Under the pieces are notes generated by a model. The model ran no database searches, was not told the origin of the DNA, and saw nothing but the letters and a program-made list of their open reading frames with translations. A program made the position numbers and the translations under genes. A DNA stretch of 64,000 nt from assembly GCF_963855985.1 (NCBI RefSeq), contig NC_087106.1:4447001-4511000 (forward strand), read 5' to 3'. This document shows positions 1 to 11,157 of the stretch, one piece after another. Source of the stretch: Ostrinia nubilalis. Its lineage: Eukaryota > Arthropoda > Insecta > Lepidoptera > Crambidae. Numbering within the stretch: the stretch's first letter is position 1; each line of letters starts with the position of its first letter.

Positions 1-59
1 ACACCATATGAATCAGAGAATCATACTTCAAATATTTTTATGTTGTATAAAGACAGCAA

Positions 60-620
60 TTATGTCAAAAATGTAATTTGCGCCAGATAGGGCTATAGCT
101 AAGCTATACGAAAAAAAATATTGCATGCCATTTTGTTAGTTGGTTACAGAACTATACCCAAAGACATCGAAAATTCTGCCTCCGAAGAAATACCCTAAAT
201 AACACTTCAATGTTAAGATTTAGTTAAATAGATGCAACTAGCTCGATCTGGGGGCACGGCAGTGCCCCCGCCAAGTCGAGCGCGAAGCAAACACTGCCGT
301 ACCATCCTTTACTGGAACCGCCGCATTTTCAGGCCCCTATTTGAGAACCTCTGGATAAGACCAGAACGCAGAAATTTTCGTCATCTAGTAAGCTATAATC
401 ACATACTTAAAATCCAAAATTTCAAGTCTGTAGGTCATTTAGTTACGAAGTTAAGCGAAAGCAAAGTTTCGCATTTACGACACTCACTCACTCACTCACT
501 CACTGATGATCATCAAAATAGAACTAGTAGGTACTTCTCATAAACTCAGAGAGCTGAAATTTGGTAGGTACAGAGTTAGGGTTTAATGGCCACATAAAGG
601 GAAAACTATAAAAACTAGGA
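60..620. repeat. Probable lepidopteran interspersed repeat with hairpin and (CTCA)n tract
   Basis: This non-coding block holds a short self-complementary hairpin (GGGGGCAC/GTGCCCCC at about 250-270) and a (CTCA)n microsatellite at 482-505. They are followed by text of a kind common at the ends of moth interspersed repeats. The only long reading frame (232-543) has no protein-like composition. Element boundaries could not be placed. Confidence 0.4.
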
Positions 621-961
621 AAATCGAAGATCTGGAGTAACACCACATTCATAATACTACTCCGGCACCGTGGTGTTCGCCTGTATCGCTCACCGCTAGA
701 TGGCGCTAGCACTAGCAAGCGGTGTCCAGATTTGTTTCCTTTCTAGAGAAAGTCATCGATTAAGTTGAATGTTGTGTAATTTGCATTTCGTTGATTTCGT
801 TTATTATATTGTAAGGTTCGCTAAGGTTATGTTATTAAAACAATTCTGATTCGTTGTGTCCATTTTAAAGGTCGTTGAGTTTATTTGTGTAATATCGTAA
901 AAAAATGTCGATAAAACGACGTTAAATAATTTTGCCACGTTCTATAAAAAGAAGTGAAATC

Positions 962-1457
962 CCACCAAAAACATTCTGTAAAAAACTAGCCAAGTCTCGA
1001 TGGAGCTGCTTATTTATCTCTAAAAAGTAATGAAATCTAGACAAAGTCGTGCCAAGTCTATGGTTCCTTACTGCGAATTCTTTATTATTATAGTTAATGT
1101 TGTGTGACTTGGCCGTTGAACAATCTTTATTAAGATAATCATACATAAGTATTATAAATACGCAGCTTTACTGAACCTACAATTGAATGGTTATTGTTGA
1201 ATCAACGTTTTCCAAGTGGCAATTTTCCATCGTCAATGGGTAGCGGTTCTGGCGACAGATTGGTGCAATGGTGTCATGGAGCACCTGGTTTTGTCACCCT
1301 TCAACGGCCAAGTCACACAACATTAACTATAATAATAAAGAAATCGCAGTAAGGAACCATAGACTTGGCACGACTTTGTCTAGATTTCATTACTTTTTAG
1401 AGATAAATAAGCAGCTCCATCGAGACTTGGCTAGTATTTTACAGAATGTTTTTGGTG
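962..1457. repeat. Foldback: two ~160-bp inverted arms around a gene fragment
   Basis: Arm 1 (962-1121) and arm 2 (1300-1457) are inverted copies with only a few mismatches, separated by about 178 bp. Read outward, both arms stay open and encode nearly the same peptide (KSHNINYNNKE, then RLGTTLSRFHYFLEINKQ, then LQNVFGG). This suggests they derive from coding sequence, but I do not recognise the protein. In arm 1 the frame continues past FGG as ISLLFIERGKII. In arm 2 the match stops at a possible splice donor (GGTG|GTAAAC). That would fit one arm coming from a spliced RNA and the other from genomic DNA, which is inference. Confidence 0.7.
1166..1299 (+). pseudogene. LanC-like protein exon fragment
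   Basis: One frame reads FTEPTIEWLLLNQRFPSGN and then, after SSMGSGSGD, RLVQWCHGAPGFVTL. The FPSGN...QWCHGAPG block is a signature of eukaryotic LanC-like proteins (LANCL1/2), glutathione-binding relatives of bacterial lantibiotic cyclases; the Cys-His pair belongs to the zinc site. A possible splice acceptor (GCAG) sits just before the open stretch, at 1164-1165. Similarity ends abruptly after VTL, exactly where the second foldback arm begins, and no donor or other LanC exon was found nearby. It is therefore most likely a captured or truncated fragment rather than a working gene. Confidence 0.65.
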
Positions 1458-1469
1458 GTAAACCTTAGC

Positions 1470-2330
1470 TGAGAAGTTGCTAGTCTGTTGCTGCAAGTTA
1501 ATCTTGAAATTTCTCAAATGCAGTCGAACTATTTGTTTAATAGGTATTGAACTATCAAACTAATGGTTCAAAGATAACTTATCTAAGATAGATTAGGTAT
1601 TGAAACCCATAATAACTCAATACATACTAATTCATTAATCGAAAAAAAAAAAGGAAATAGGCATATAACTGAGTTGCCTTAATTGAGTTTGACCGAGTTG
1701 GCATAATAGTGACATAACATGTTTCTATTGTGTAAATAATCTAATCTTAACATTATGATGATCATTCTATATGTTTTATGATGATCATTGGGAGAATCTT
1801 ATGATTAGCAGCGAACGTCCTATGAGTAAAATAATGATGATGATGATGAATCTTAGCAGCCCACAAAATACCTATAAATTATCTATAGGTAAGTTCGTAG
1901 CTAACAAGAACGTTACGTAGATATTGTCTAAACAATTTTCAGAAAATAAATGAAAATATTGACTTTATACTAAACACAAACTAAATTATATCTTTAACAA
2001 TATACCAAGTTTAAATTGTTACTGTGTCACAATCACTGAAATTCACTCAAGTTTGGTACATATTTTAGCTCTTAGTAGTAATTGACTTAACCGGAATCCG
2101 ATGGTTAATTACATCAATAACTGAGGCAATATAGTCTTCACTCATTAGAAGATGTGTTTGAAAACAAGCGGGAATGTACATTGTACACACATTTGCTAAT
2201 GCACCGCCATTATTGAGAACGAAAGGAATAATTAATATCTACAGGTCTTGCGCTTGGCTCGTCAGTGCTTGAAGTATGGGAGCACGGGAGGGGTGGCATT
2301 GACATTTATGACATGTCAGAGTATGAAATC
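1470..2330. other. No gene seen
   Basis: AT-rich sequence with short (GATGAT)n stretches near 1830-1850. I see no long reading frame, RNA gene or clear repeat boundary. Confidence 0.5.
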
Positions 2331-2334
2331 TGAA

Positions 2335-2880
2335 ACATAATACACTCGACATCAAATAAATCGCACCTCCCGCGACAAGCACTTTCAAACGTATGCATTC
2401 TCACTTCCCACCAACATTGGCACCATTTAAAAGCCTAGTTCTAAACTTCATTTCATTAAAGGAAAGGTTTTTACCCCAAAAATGTGTCTTTAGAAGGATC
2501 CAGAGTCACTTCTTCAAAAAATAGGTAGTTACGCTTCAGCCAACTTTTATGGCTATAAAACTGTTAAGATGGGATTAATAGCTATCCATTTGTTAAAGAG
2601 GACGCGTGTGATCATTATTTGGTTTTATAACCATAAAAATTGGTCTAACTGATCCCAGAGGTGAGCCCAAAGTGAGGTCTCTTTTCAAGTCACATTTATG
2701 GTATATGTAAATCATTTATTTAGAAATGAAATGCGTTTTTCTTTAAGGATATTTATTGGGCTTTCAAATAACGCCAATATTGTTGGGGTACCATGATTGT
2801 GTCAGAAGAAAATCTTTAAAGTTCGCGTCGCGGAAGGTGCGGTTTATTTGATGTTGAGTGTATTTGAAGTCTTGCTGACG
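2335..2880. repeat. Possible inverted-repeat pair
   Basis: A stretch at about 2340-2395, read on the minus strand (GCGGGAGGTGCGATTTATTT and onward to a GAGTGTATT motif), recurs on the plus strand at about 2825-2870 as GCGGAAGGTGCGGTTTATTT, again followed by GAGTGTATT. This suggests the two ends of one palindromic element of about 0.5 kb, or two copies in opposite orientation. No TIR or target duplication was resolved. Confidence 0.35.
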
Positions 2881-3599
2881 TTCGTCGTCTTAAAAACTCC
2901 CTCCCGTGTTTATCCGATACCTCAGGCACAGACTGAGTTAACCGCTAAACCTATAGTCTCAACAAATCTTGATTTATTGTTTACTTTGTGAATGCAGATG
3001 TAGAAAACGTGTGTTTCAGATAAAGGGAATAAAGCTACTTTATTCTCTTTGTATGTCCTCTACGGCTGAGCATGCGACTTCGCTTCCACCCTCGGTCATC
3101 ATTTTATATTAGGTGAGATGCAGGCCAAGTTTATCTAAAAAATTAGTGGTCTAGCTAGGTTATCAGGGACTTTTTCAATGTCGCTTCCCGAACTAAATTA
3201 TAAGTAACTTGAAAACCGAAAGGTCGTGGGTTGGATTCCCGCCTTAAGCAGTTCGATTTTTTCAAGTTATTTATAACTTTAGCAGTTCTCAGTTTGAAGG
3301 AACCTACAATTTTGCTCACCATTAATAATATTCGTAACTATCTTCATACAAATTGAGACACGTTTAAAATAAAAAAACTTCTTAGAACATTAGCAGCTAA
3401 GACTTGAATGGGGTGTTAACATCATATACCTAATAATATCATGTTTTGCTGCAAATTGCTCACGTGCCGGCAGTATATCGCAGCTTTTATGCATCGCCCG
3501 CAGAGACAGGTGCGTGGTAGTGCTGGCTTGAATGCAGTGGTCAGTTTATCGATATCGATAAAGTATAAGAGCTCCAACTCTGATTTTAATGTGCTCTAT

Positions 3600-3835
3600 T
3601 GGCTCTACCAAATACCTAAAGGTAGTAGGAAGGCGCTGGATACAGGCCGCTAGCAGCCGTACGATGTGGAAATCAATGGGGCCTCCCTCCCTATATTCAG
3701 CAGTGGACGTCCTGCTACCTTATAAAGCAGAAAGGCGCTGGATACAGGCCGCTATCAACCGTGCTATGTGGAAATCATTGAGGGAGACCTATATTCAACA
3801 GTGGACGTCCTGTGGCTGATATGATGATGATGAAG
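3600..3835 (+). mobile_element. RTE-type LINE 3' end, internally duplicated
   Basis: The end of a LINE reverse-transcriptase ORF is visible twice in tandem: RRWIQAASSRTMWKS and then ERRWIQAAINRAMWKSLRE, ending QQWTSCG and a stop. A short (GATGAT)n tail follows. The motif RRW(M/I)QAA...MWKSL.E.YVQQWTS is the C-terminal end shared by the other RTE-like fragments in this window. It is a 5'-truncated, dead copy. Confidence 0.7.
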
Positions 3836-4089
3836 ATGATTGGCTCTCGACAAAAGTTTGGTCTCTGGTAAGTGCAGTAAATTAGAAATTTTGTTGGTAT
3901 CATCATCATATCAGCTAAGTAAATAGTAGCCTGCTTGTCGACGTAAGTAATACTAGTACAAAGCCCGATATGTAAGTCTTTCCAAAGTAGGTAAATAAAA
4001 ATAAAGGATATACTACTACAAACCACGATTCAGATTCATTCAGCGATCAACATAAAAAAGTTAAAAGTATTTTATTTGCCTACAAAAAT

Positions 4090-4160
4090 TTACAAACAGC
4101 ATGTTCTTCTAGCGGCTGCTGCACTAAGCTGTGCTTTACGATTCAAGAATGCCTTTTCAG
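4090..4160 (-). CDS. Candidate 3'-terminal exon of an unrecognised gene
   Basis: On the minus strand, a possible acceptor (GGCAG at 4161-4165) is followed by 71 bases encoding EKAFLNRKAQLSAAAARRTC-CL and a TAA stop at 4090-4092. A canonical AATAAA lies 14 bases downstream (4071-4076, read on the minus strand). The order of acceptor, short coding stretch, stop and polyadenylation signal is what a last exon looks like. However, the pyrimidine tract is poor and I recognise neither the protein nor an upstream exon. It could equally be the 3' end of a repeat. Confidence 0.25.
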
Positions 4161-5166
4161 CTGCCATAAGTATCACAGGTTAACAATATTGGTAAAAAAA
4201 TATTGAGTACACACGGTACAAGACTCTTAACAACTAGAATATTTTACTTAAATTAAACAAAAAGTAACTGTAAAAAACAATGTGAAATCTTATGTAGTTG
4301 CTATTTTCCAACAAAAATATATGATTGACATGTGCATCCAAGATAAGCTTTTACATTTGTAAATGTATGGTTTGACTGTATTTTTCAAACGGCTTATCTA
4401 TTCTCGTGGATGAACGAGTTGATAGTTTATCGACATCTACAAATATCCACACATCACTAGCCGATATAAGATAGCAGATAAATCTCAAGCCGCTCTGTTG
4501 CTAACTAGCATAGCGTTCTAGTAATTTATTGTTACTGAACTCCCCGCAAAGTCACAAAACAGATAGTAACAGAAGGAATTACATTCACCTGAACGCGTCA
4601 CCTTGTTTTCTGTGGCCAACACACCTGTACACAACCATGAAGTTGTAGTGGAAGCAAAAAAAATTTTTTAAATGCTCAAAAACAAATCATATTCTCTAGA
4701 TCTGACTCTCAACTAACTACATTAATAGCTCTTTTTCAGATTTAAAAAGTAATTCAGGGACCTGATATTTGAGGAATTGTCGAGGCAGAGTCCTTTTTAG
4801 TCCTTTTTGGAGAGCCTGGTCATGTTCAGGTTCTTAAACGCAATGGTAAACTTAAATTATTTTTTTACCAGTTTTTAGTGAAGATTAAGCTGCCTACTCA
4901 ATTTTTTTCAGATTTTTGTGATGACTAGAAATATCCTATTTTTATTACTTTGTGAACACCCCTCGTAGATTGTCTTCTGCCCCCATCTATTTTGTGCCAC
5001 AGCATAGTACGTTTTATTAAGGTCGCCAACACTATAAACACTCCTTGAGCTCGGTTTATGTTGACTGAAGACTGAGCTATGGTAAAAACACGATTGTTGA
5101 CTGTTACCAAATGTTCACTGTTTCCAATAGAAGACATTTTTGTTTGTGTGTGATATGACTGATAAT

Positions 5167-5310
5167 GCCCGTATTCACAAACATTACTATGAGGTCTCAC
5201 AGTGCGTGTAGACGCACAGGGTGACACACGAACCAATCACAGAGGTCTTTTCAACGCTGTGCGTTCGATTTGATACTTCACTTAAGCAAGCATCGTTTGT
5301 GAATACGGGC
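5167..5310. mobile_element. Palindromic MITE, GCCCGTATTCACAAAC family
   Basis: Inverted termini GCCCGTATTCACAAAC...GTTTGTGAATACGGGC bound 144 bp. The interior carries GAGGTCTCACAGTGCG and AACGCTGTGCGTTCGATTTG. The same family recurs at 18078-18360 (two copies, head to head), 38296-38435 and 56234-56342. It has no coding capacity. Confidence 0.85.
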
Positions 5311-5314
5311 GTAA

Positions 5315-7195
5315 GGCTTAATAAAGTTGTAAAGGATATTTTAGGACTCAATGAAGTATAAACCACTGAATCAATTAATGATTTTGGTGTCAGTACAATG
5401 AGATTGGAATTTCGAGAAGGACTTGTCTACTTTTTGTCGCGAATAAAAAACTTGAACGGGATGGAAAACGACAAGAGTATATTGGAACATTTAAAAAATT
5501 AGGGGTATATCATGAAACTTATTATATGTATACTTTTGCGAGAAATATAGCGTTTTTCTCGATGGGTTAAATTTATAAAATTGCACAGTTTTGTAAGCAT
5601 TAAAGCGTCTTTGAACGGCAGATGTCAGATCGAAAACCACGCAAGTGAAGCCGGGAACAGAAGCTAGTTTTAGTAATACTCGAAGTTATAGTCAGACAAA
5701 GGAAGCTTAGTAAACTGTAATAAATTACTTCTGGAACTATTGGTTCAGACTTAATTAAATCATTGCATTACATTACGCACTAATAACTTATTGTCAGCAT
5801 ATGAAATAGGACGGTTAGTTAGTTTTATTTAATTAATTAAATACATAATTGGTCTATTGTTCATCGTTGAACCATGACTAAAATGATGATGTTTTAAATA
5901 TACAAGGTGTTTGGAAGAGGGTTAGTTAAGTTTACATATAGGTAAGGTCATTTTGAGAATACCGATACTTAGTAATATCTTTTAAACTTTTTACATAGTT
6001 ATTTGTTTCAGGATTTAACGAAATCGCCTGAAAGTAATCAGTACAGCATTCTAAACGCGTAGCAAATGACGGACAATACTCAATACACGATGGACATTTC
6101 ACCGCATAAATAGTGGTTAAGGCTTGCTACAGACGAGGTGACTACAAATATGTATTTTAAACTTGTGAAAATAGATTGCCTTAGAATAGAATACAGTTCG
6201 CGAGGCGTAAGAGCTTTGAATTTTTGCGAGTGATCACCAAAAGTATTCAGACAAAAAACTTAAAAATCCATTTTTTTTTCTCTGACTCTACTTTATAAAA
6301 CGTTAAGGTATTTTTAAAAGGTTTATCCAAATTCAGTGCTGTAAATAAAAATAGTTAACTTCTTATGTAACAACTTCGACGCCCCTTTTATTATTGCAAA
6401 TAATTTGTATTGCACAATTTATAATTTAATTACTTTAAAAAGCCAAAATTGTTTAGTTTGTTGCTGAACTTAAGCTAAGCTTTACCAAGAGCGGAGATTG
6501 AGGAATAGAATTTGTAAAAAAAATAGTTATAAAGCAAAAAGTGCCCGCACTTTACGCTTTACATCTCTTCTAAAAATACACGAAAAGAGGTTTGAGAACC
6601 TTAGAGAGAGCGAGAGAAATAAAAATATTAGTTTATTGTTGCTATTTAACATGTGCCAACTGCCACCTTAGCTCATGACTTGATTAGTACCTACTCAGTG
6701 TAGTGTAGTGTTAAGTACTAACTAGGTAACATAGTGACAAATAGGTTGCCTTGTAGCGCTGTACTCCCATTTTTTTGTTTTCCCTTTGGACATCGTTGTT
6801 CATTGAGTAGTAACTAAGCTTTGTATAAGTAAAAATGTATTCACCTTTCATATGAAACTTAATATCTTATGTAAGTCCATACATGCGTCACAGTTCCTTT
6901 TTTAATGTATTATAGCTCGCTGTTATTGGTAATTGTAACTTGCTTATAAATAAGAGTTCTCTCCTTTTGTAGAGGTGGAGCATGTTGGGTTCCAACACTA
7001 AAACTCATTCATTCCTTCATTCGTTCGATCTTGTGACGTATGTATTTGAGCGCCTTTCGCGCCCAGTAGCGTTTCGTACTCCGGCCATTACACTTGTGAT
7101 TGTGAGTAATATCTTAAACTGTGCAGACCTGGCAATAAACTTAATTAGTGAAACACGGCCTTTCAATCATCAACACCTACAACATCTTCGCTGCC
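5315..7195. other. No gene seen
   Basis: AT-rich sequence with scattered poly-A/T runs. The one moderate reading frame (6982-7212) is not protein-like and runs into the MITE beginning at 7201. Confidence 0.5.
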
Positions 7196-7200
7196 CTACA

Positions 7201-7466
7201 ACAGGGTGTTAGGTAAATGGGTATATGAGCCGACACTAGCCCATGTTAACATGGTCATATAAATGGTATGGTGAAGTCAGAAAATTGATATCTTCATTTT
7301 AATGATTTTGTTTTTCATACAAATCGGATTTTATAAAATTTATTTTGTATGAAAATTAAAAAAATCAAAATGATGATATCAAATTTCTGACTTCACCATA
7401 CCATTTATATGCCCATGTTAACATGGGCTAGTGTCGGCTCATATACCCATTTACCTAACACCCTGT
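7201..7466. mobile_element. Long palindromic MITE, ACAGGGTGTTAGG family, copy 1
   Basis: About 266 bp in which the outer ~85 bases of each end are near-perfect inverted copies (ACAGGGTGTTAGGTAAATGG... and its complement, ending CCCTGT). A second copy lies at 36771-37035. ACAGGGTGT termini occur on several TA-inserting element families of insects. The RNA would fold into a long hairpin. No protein is encoded. Confidence 0.9.
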
Positions 7467-7865
7467 AGATGATAGCAAACATAAGTCTTTCAGACGAAAC
7501 GTAGCTAAGGTTGAAGTTATATTTAGTTATTGCTATTATTAAAATACTTAAGTAAAAGGCGCTTTTTAAAAGCCTATTAGCAGAAAATAAATGACTTTTA
7601 ACCCGCTCAAAGTCAAGCCGCGGGTGTACACCGAACAACTTTGCGCTCGTTTTGCATTATCCATCGGGACAGTGTGTAGCATGAATGGTGGCCAGTCTTT
7701 TGTCGCTGGTTTCGCTTTGTCGTTTTGTCTATGGCGATTAATTCGCCGACTAATGATCTGTTTGGCTCATCCGACAATCAATGAAACTGCGAATTAAATC
7801 AGTTAGATCTATCGGCAAATAGTTACTATTTTTTTAAGATTTGTTAGCAATTTTCAATTAATATA

Positions 7866-8081
7866 TCTACACTAATATTATAAAGAGGAAAACTCTGTTT
7901 AGTTCTAATGAATAGGCTCAAAAACTACTGGACCGTTTTTAAAAATTCTTTCACCATTCGAAAGCTACATTATCCACGAGTAACATAGGCTACATTTTAT
8001 TTTGGAAAAAAATAGGTGGGTCCACTAAAGGCTATATTTATAATGTAGTCCACGCGGGCGAAGCCGCAGGCGGAAAGCTAG
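7866..8081 (+). mobile_element. Non-autonomous Helitron (Lep1-like)
   Basis: The element begins TCTACACTAATATTATAAAG and ends GGCGAAGCCGCAGGCGG...GCTAG, with the 3' hairpin just before CTAG. It lies between a 5' A and a 3' T. A 5' TC, a 3' hairpin, a CTRR end and A/T insertion without target duplication are the hallmarks of Helitrons. A close copy is at 16840-17032. Confidence 0.8.
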
Positions 8082-8383
8082 TTCCTAATAAATGTGTACC
8101 AATAATTTTAAACTTTTCTAAAAGAACAAAGGGCATAATTCAATTCATAAAAACTCAATTAATTTTTAATGAACAGTAAATTTACTTGGTTTGAAATTGA
8201 AAAAAGTTTGTTAATTAGCTTAACAAAATAATGACGTCATTGTATTGGTCTTTAAAATCTGTGGAAGATTCACGTTTTCACAGCTTATAAAAATCTTTTT
8301 ACCTATGTTAATCATGATTCTTTAGAAATAAAGGGCTATTAATTAGGGCTTGGTGTGTAGAAATCCTGTCCATCTCTACGACC

Positions 8384-8508
8384 TTAGACTGAGTTGCACC
8401 ACCTAACTTTGATCGTAACTATAACGATAACTGGTGTTTTTGTATGAAGTCTGACAGATTTTTGACATTTTTGTTACAGTTAAAGTAAGATGGTGCAACC
8501 CAGCCTTA
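8384..8508. mobile_element. MITE, AAGGCTGAGTTGCACC family
   Basis: Inverted ends AGRCTGAGTTGCACCACC...GATGGTGCAACCCAGCCTTA flank a core containing ATAACGATAACTGGTGTTTTTG and GACAGATTTTTGAC. At least seven other copies lie in this window (about 9828-10038 twice, 20327, 24109, 26777, 43160 and 51210), making it the most abundant MITE here. Confidence 0.85.
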
Positions 8509-8849
8509 TATTATATTGTTATCATCTTTGTTTGTCAAAATTTTAAACAGGTACATTTTTATAACTAAAGATCCACGTTCAGCTCACTAAAAAAGGTTTT
8601 ATTTCCATTTATCAGTCTTAGCCTTAAAATAACCGAGCCCCGCCATTTGCTGCGAAATATTTTAATCTTGGTTTCCTTTTTCATTTCCCCACGTTAATAT
8701 CCTGTGCGAGTGAGACAAAGGATGTAATTGTGTTGAATGTTTATAAAAGGGATTGTAGAAATATTTTTAGGACTGTTTCAATTGGAAAATTACTTCCAAA
8801 TAAATTATTTTGATTTCTCTCTACCCAGCCTTATTAACAGCATCGTTTG

Positions 8850-9055
8850 TTCGTTCATTTCAGCCAAACGACGTCCTCTCGTATGGATTTCCACAACGAT
8901 TGGTCATGTGCTGTCCGCATCCAGGGACTTCCCGCCACTTTCACCAGTTCGTCAGTCCACCTAGTGGAGGGCCTGCCTCCACTACGTCTACCGGCCCGTG
9001 GTCGCCACTCGAGAACTGTTCTGCCGAATCGATCATCAGCTCTACATGTACCCAA
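8850..9055 (-). mobile_element. RTE-type LINE reverse-transcriptase C-terminal fragment
   Basis: The minus strand encodes RRSGGRPSTRWTDELVKVAG, then SPWMRTAHDQSLWKS. RPSTRWTD(E/D)LVKVAG...W is the conserved C-terminal block of lepidopteran RTE-like LINE ORF2. The reading frame is open but both ends are truncated, so it is a dead fragment. Confidence 0.75.
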
Positions 9056-9152
9056 AATCAATATACTTACCACATTATTTTTAAAGTAAATGCCATCCAC
9101 TATGGTCCAAGAAGGTATCTCTATTACTAAACCGACGACATTTAAATCATTC

Positions 9153-9312
9153 AGTCGGCCGTTTGGTGCAGTGGTTCGGAACGGACTACTATTCCGAGAG
9201 GTCCCGGGTTCGATTCCCGGCCGGGCAGAAATTGAAATGATGAATTTTAATTTCTGTGATGGGGCTGGGTGTTACTATGTATAATATGTATGTATTTACA
9301 AAAAAAAAAAGT
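9153..9312 (+). mobile_element. tRNA-derived SINE
   Basis: A tRNA-like head (9155-9228) has an A-box-like TTTGGTGCAGTGGTT and a B box GGTTCGATTCC, with complementary CGGCC/GGCCGG acceptor-like arms. It is followed by a tRNA-unrelated body (GATGAATTTTAATTTCTGTG) and an A-rich tail at 9300-9311. The body and tail identify a SINE rather than a functional tRNA gene. Confidence 0.8.
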
Positions 9313-9679
9313 AGTTAAGTATGTTCCGTTGCTATCCGTTGTCTAGTACCCATAGTACAAGCTTTGCTTAGTTTGGGACTAGAAGCGCAGTGTAAAATGT
9401 CCAAGGATATTTATTTATTTATTCTGTTTTATTTGCTACTAGAATCAATCAAAACTAAACTTGCTCTCTTATTGACATTTAAACACTTGAACAGACAGTT
9501 CTCGTACATATTGCATTTCCCATAATCGGCTCGGTAGAGTCCGCCGGATCTGTAATCTTATTATCCCACACCTACGTTTTCTGGCCTGGGTTAATATTGG
9601 CCGTAGGTATCAAGTTATTTGTGTCTAGGTTTTGGTATGTGGCATCTATTTTTCTTGCGATATTAATAGGTTTTAGTAA

Positions 9680-9722
9680 CTTACTGGGAGGCTTATGTTC
9701 AGCAGTGGAAATCTGCATCCCT
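9680..9722 (+). mobile_element. Tiny RTE-like LINE 3' remnant
   Basis: GGGAGGCTTATGTTCAGCAG-TGG encodes EAYVQQW, matching the C-terminal block of the other LINE ends in the window. Only about 40 bp remain. Confidence 0.5.
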
Positions 9723-9827
9723 TTTCTTTAATTTTCAGCGAACGTTCCATTCATTTTCACACCCATGTACCTATAGCCATGGCATTAAGATAAACTAGTT
9801 GTCATCTTTCACCACATCCTTAGGTGG

Positions 9828-10038
9828 AGCCACCTAACTTTAACGGTAACTATAATTAACGAAAACCGGTGTTTTTTGTATGGAGTTTGACAGATTTTTG
9901 ACGTTTGTTAAAAATGGTGCAACTCAGCCTTAACTTTAACCGTAACTTTAATGTTAACCGAAGTTTTTTGTAAGTATAGAGTTTGACAGATTCTTAACGT
10001 TTGTCAAAGTTAAAGTCAGATGGCGCAACCCAGCCTTA
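9828..10038. mobile_element. Two adjacent copies of the AAGGCTGAGTTGCACC MITE
   Basis: Two cores of the family (9828-9932 and about 9928-10038) sit head to tail and share the CAGCCTTA junction. Both retain GAGTTTGACAGATT and the terminal (G)CAAC(C/T)CAGCCTTA. The outer left end is degraded. Confidence 0.75.
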
Positions 10039-10039
10039 A

Positions 10040-10990
10040 ATCAGCTCCGTAAGCTTGCAACATTGCGTGTTAAATAGGCAATGTCTTTCAGCATCTTTTT
10101 TTCAATGGTTCATTTACTTTACCCATCTCAAGCATAAAGATAAACTCAATAAATGATTTCATAGTCGTTTAGATAACTGCCGGCAACATGGCCGCATTAA
10201 GGCGAATGGCCAATTATGGAGTAAGACGAGTCTAACGTCCCCGGCCATGACGCCGTCTTTGCTTACCGGCTTTTAACACTAACTTTAAGGTAACTGATAT
10301 TATTTTATTATTCAAAGAAATAAAAACAAAACCTAGTTTATAAAAAAAACAATTAAATTAACTGATATTATTTCAAACAAATAAACTTTCTGCTGAAAAT
10401 GAAACAGATGTCAAAGGTTATTACGTACCTACGTAGAATCCATGGTTATAATCACAGTTCTGTGGGCATTCATTCGTAGAAAAAGGCTAACTTAAAATAA
10501 GGGTTTAAATTAAGTAAGCTATTAATCCCTTTGAAACCTGGTATCACACATTGCCATTGAAGAATAATTAAGATGATTCTAACAACAAATTAATCAGCAT
10601 TAAAACCATCATTACGTGTGATGCTCCTGGCATCGAACCCAGAATCTCTAAGTAAAATCCAAATCTTTTTAATTACTAGGCCTGAGAGAAAATCTAATGC
10701 TCAATCTTTGAATTACTCACCAGATGATTCTTCGCCATTTTCACCCGATAAAACAGAAGTATCAAAATAGTTTTACAGGACCCCAGAACGCAGGAACCCC
10801 TGAAAATTTGCGGTTCCCATGAAATTGGGTTGACCCCATTCCTATGACGCTCCTCAGTCACAAATACCATGATACGTTTCCTGAAACTACGATTGATATG
10901 TTATGGAAAATCTTTCTTTTTTATGGGTCTTTTTTTCTATTTATAAATCCTCAAACAAGCTGGAAGGGTAAAACGGTGTTATTTTCAAGT
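10040..10990. other. No gene seen
   Basis: AT-rich sequence without a long reading frame. A weakly inverted GC-richer patch (10185-10275) contains CCGGCAAC...ACCGGC. I could not assign it. Confidence 0.45.
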
Positions 10991-10992
10991 TA

Positions 10993-11157
10993 TCCTATTA
11001 ATATTATAAATAAATTTTAAGGTCAAAAGTTTGTTTGTTACTCTTTCACACAAAACTACGGATTTTTCTGAACGGATTTTGATGAAACATTACAGTAATA
11101 TTATAACGATCTGTGACAAGATAAATTTACGCGGGTGAGGCCGTGGGCAAAAGCTAG
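10993..11157 (+). mobile_element. Non-autonomous Helitron
   Basis: It starts TCCTATTAATATTATAAAT, contains TTTGTTACTCTTTCACACAA and GATTTTGATGAAACATTACA, and ends ACGCGGGTGAGGCCGTGGGC-AAAAGCTAG. These are the 5' TC and the 3' hairpin plus CTAG of the second Helitron subfamily here (also at 17381 and 30199). Confidence 0.75.

Noticed and set aside
922..1468. Arm frames (74 and 66 codons) as small genes
   Set aside because: They are the same sequence in inverted orientation inside a foldback, lacking start and stop conservation.
9157..9228. Functional tRNA gene
   Set aside because: A/B boxes are present, but the sequence is followed by a SINE body and poly(A).
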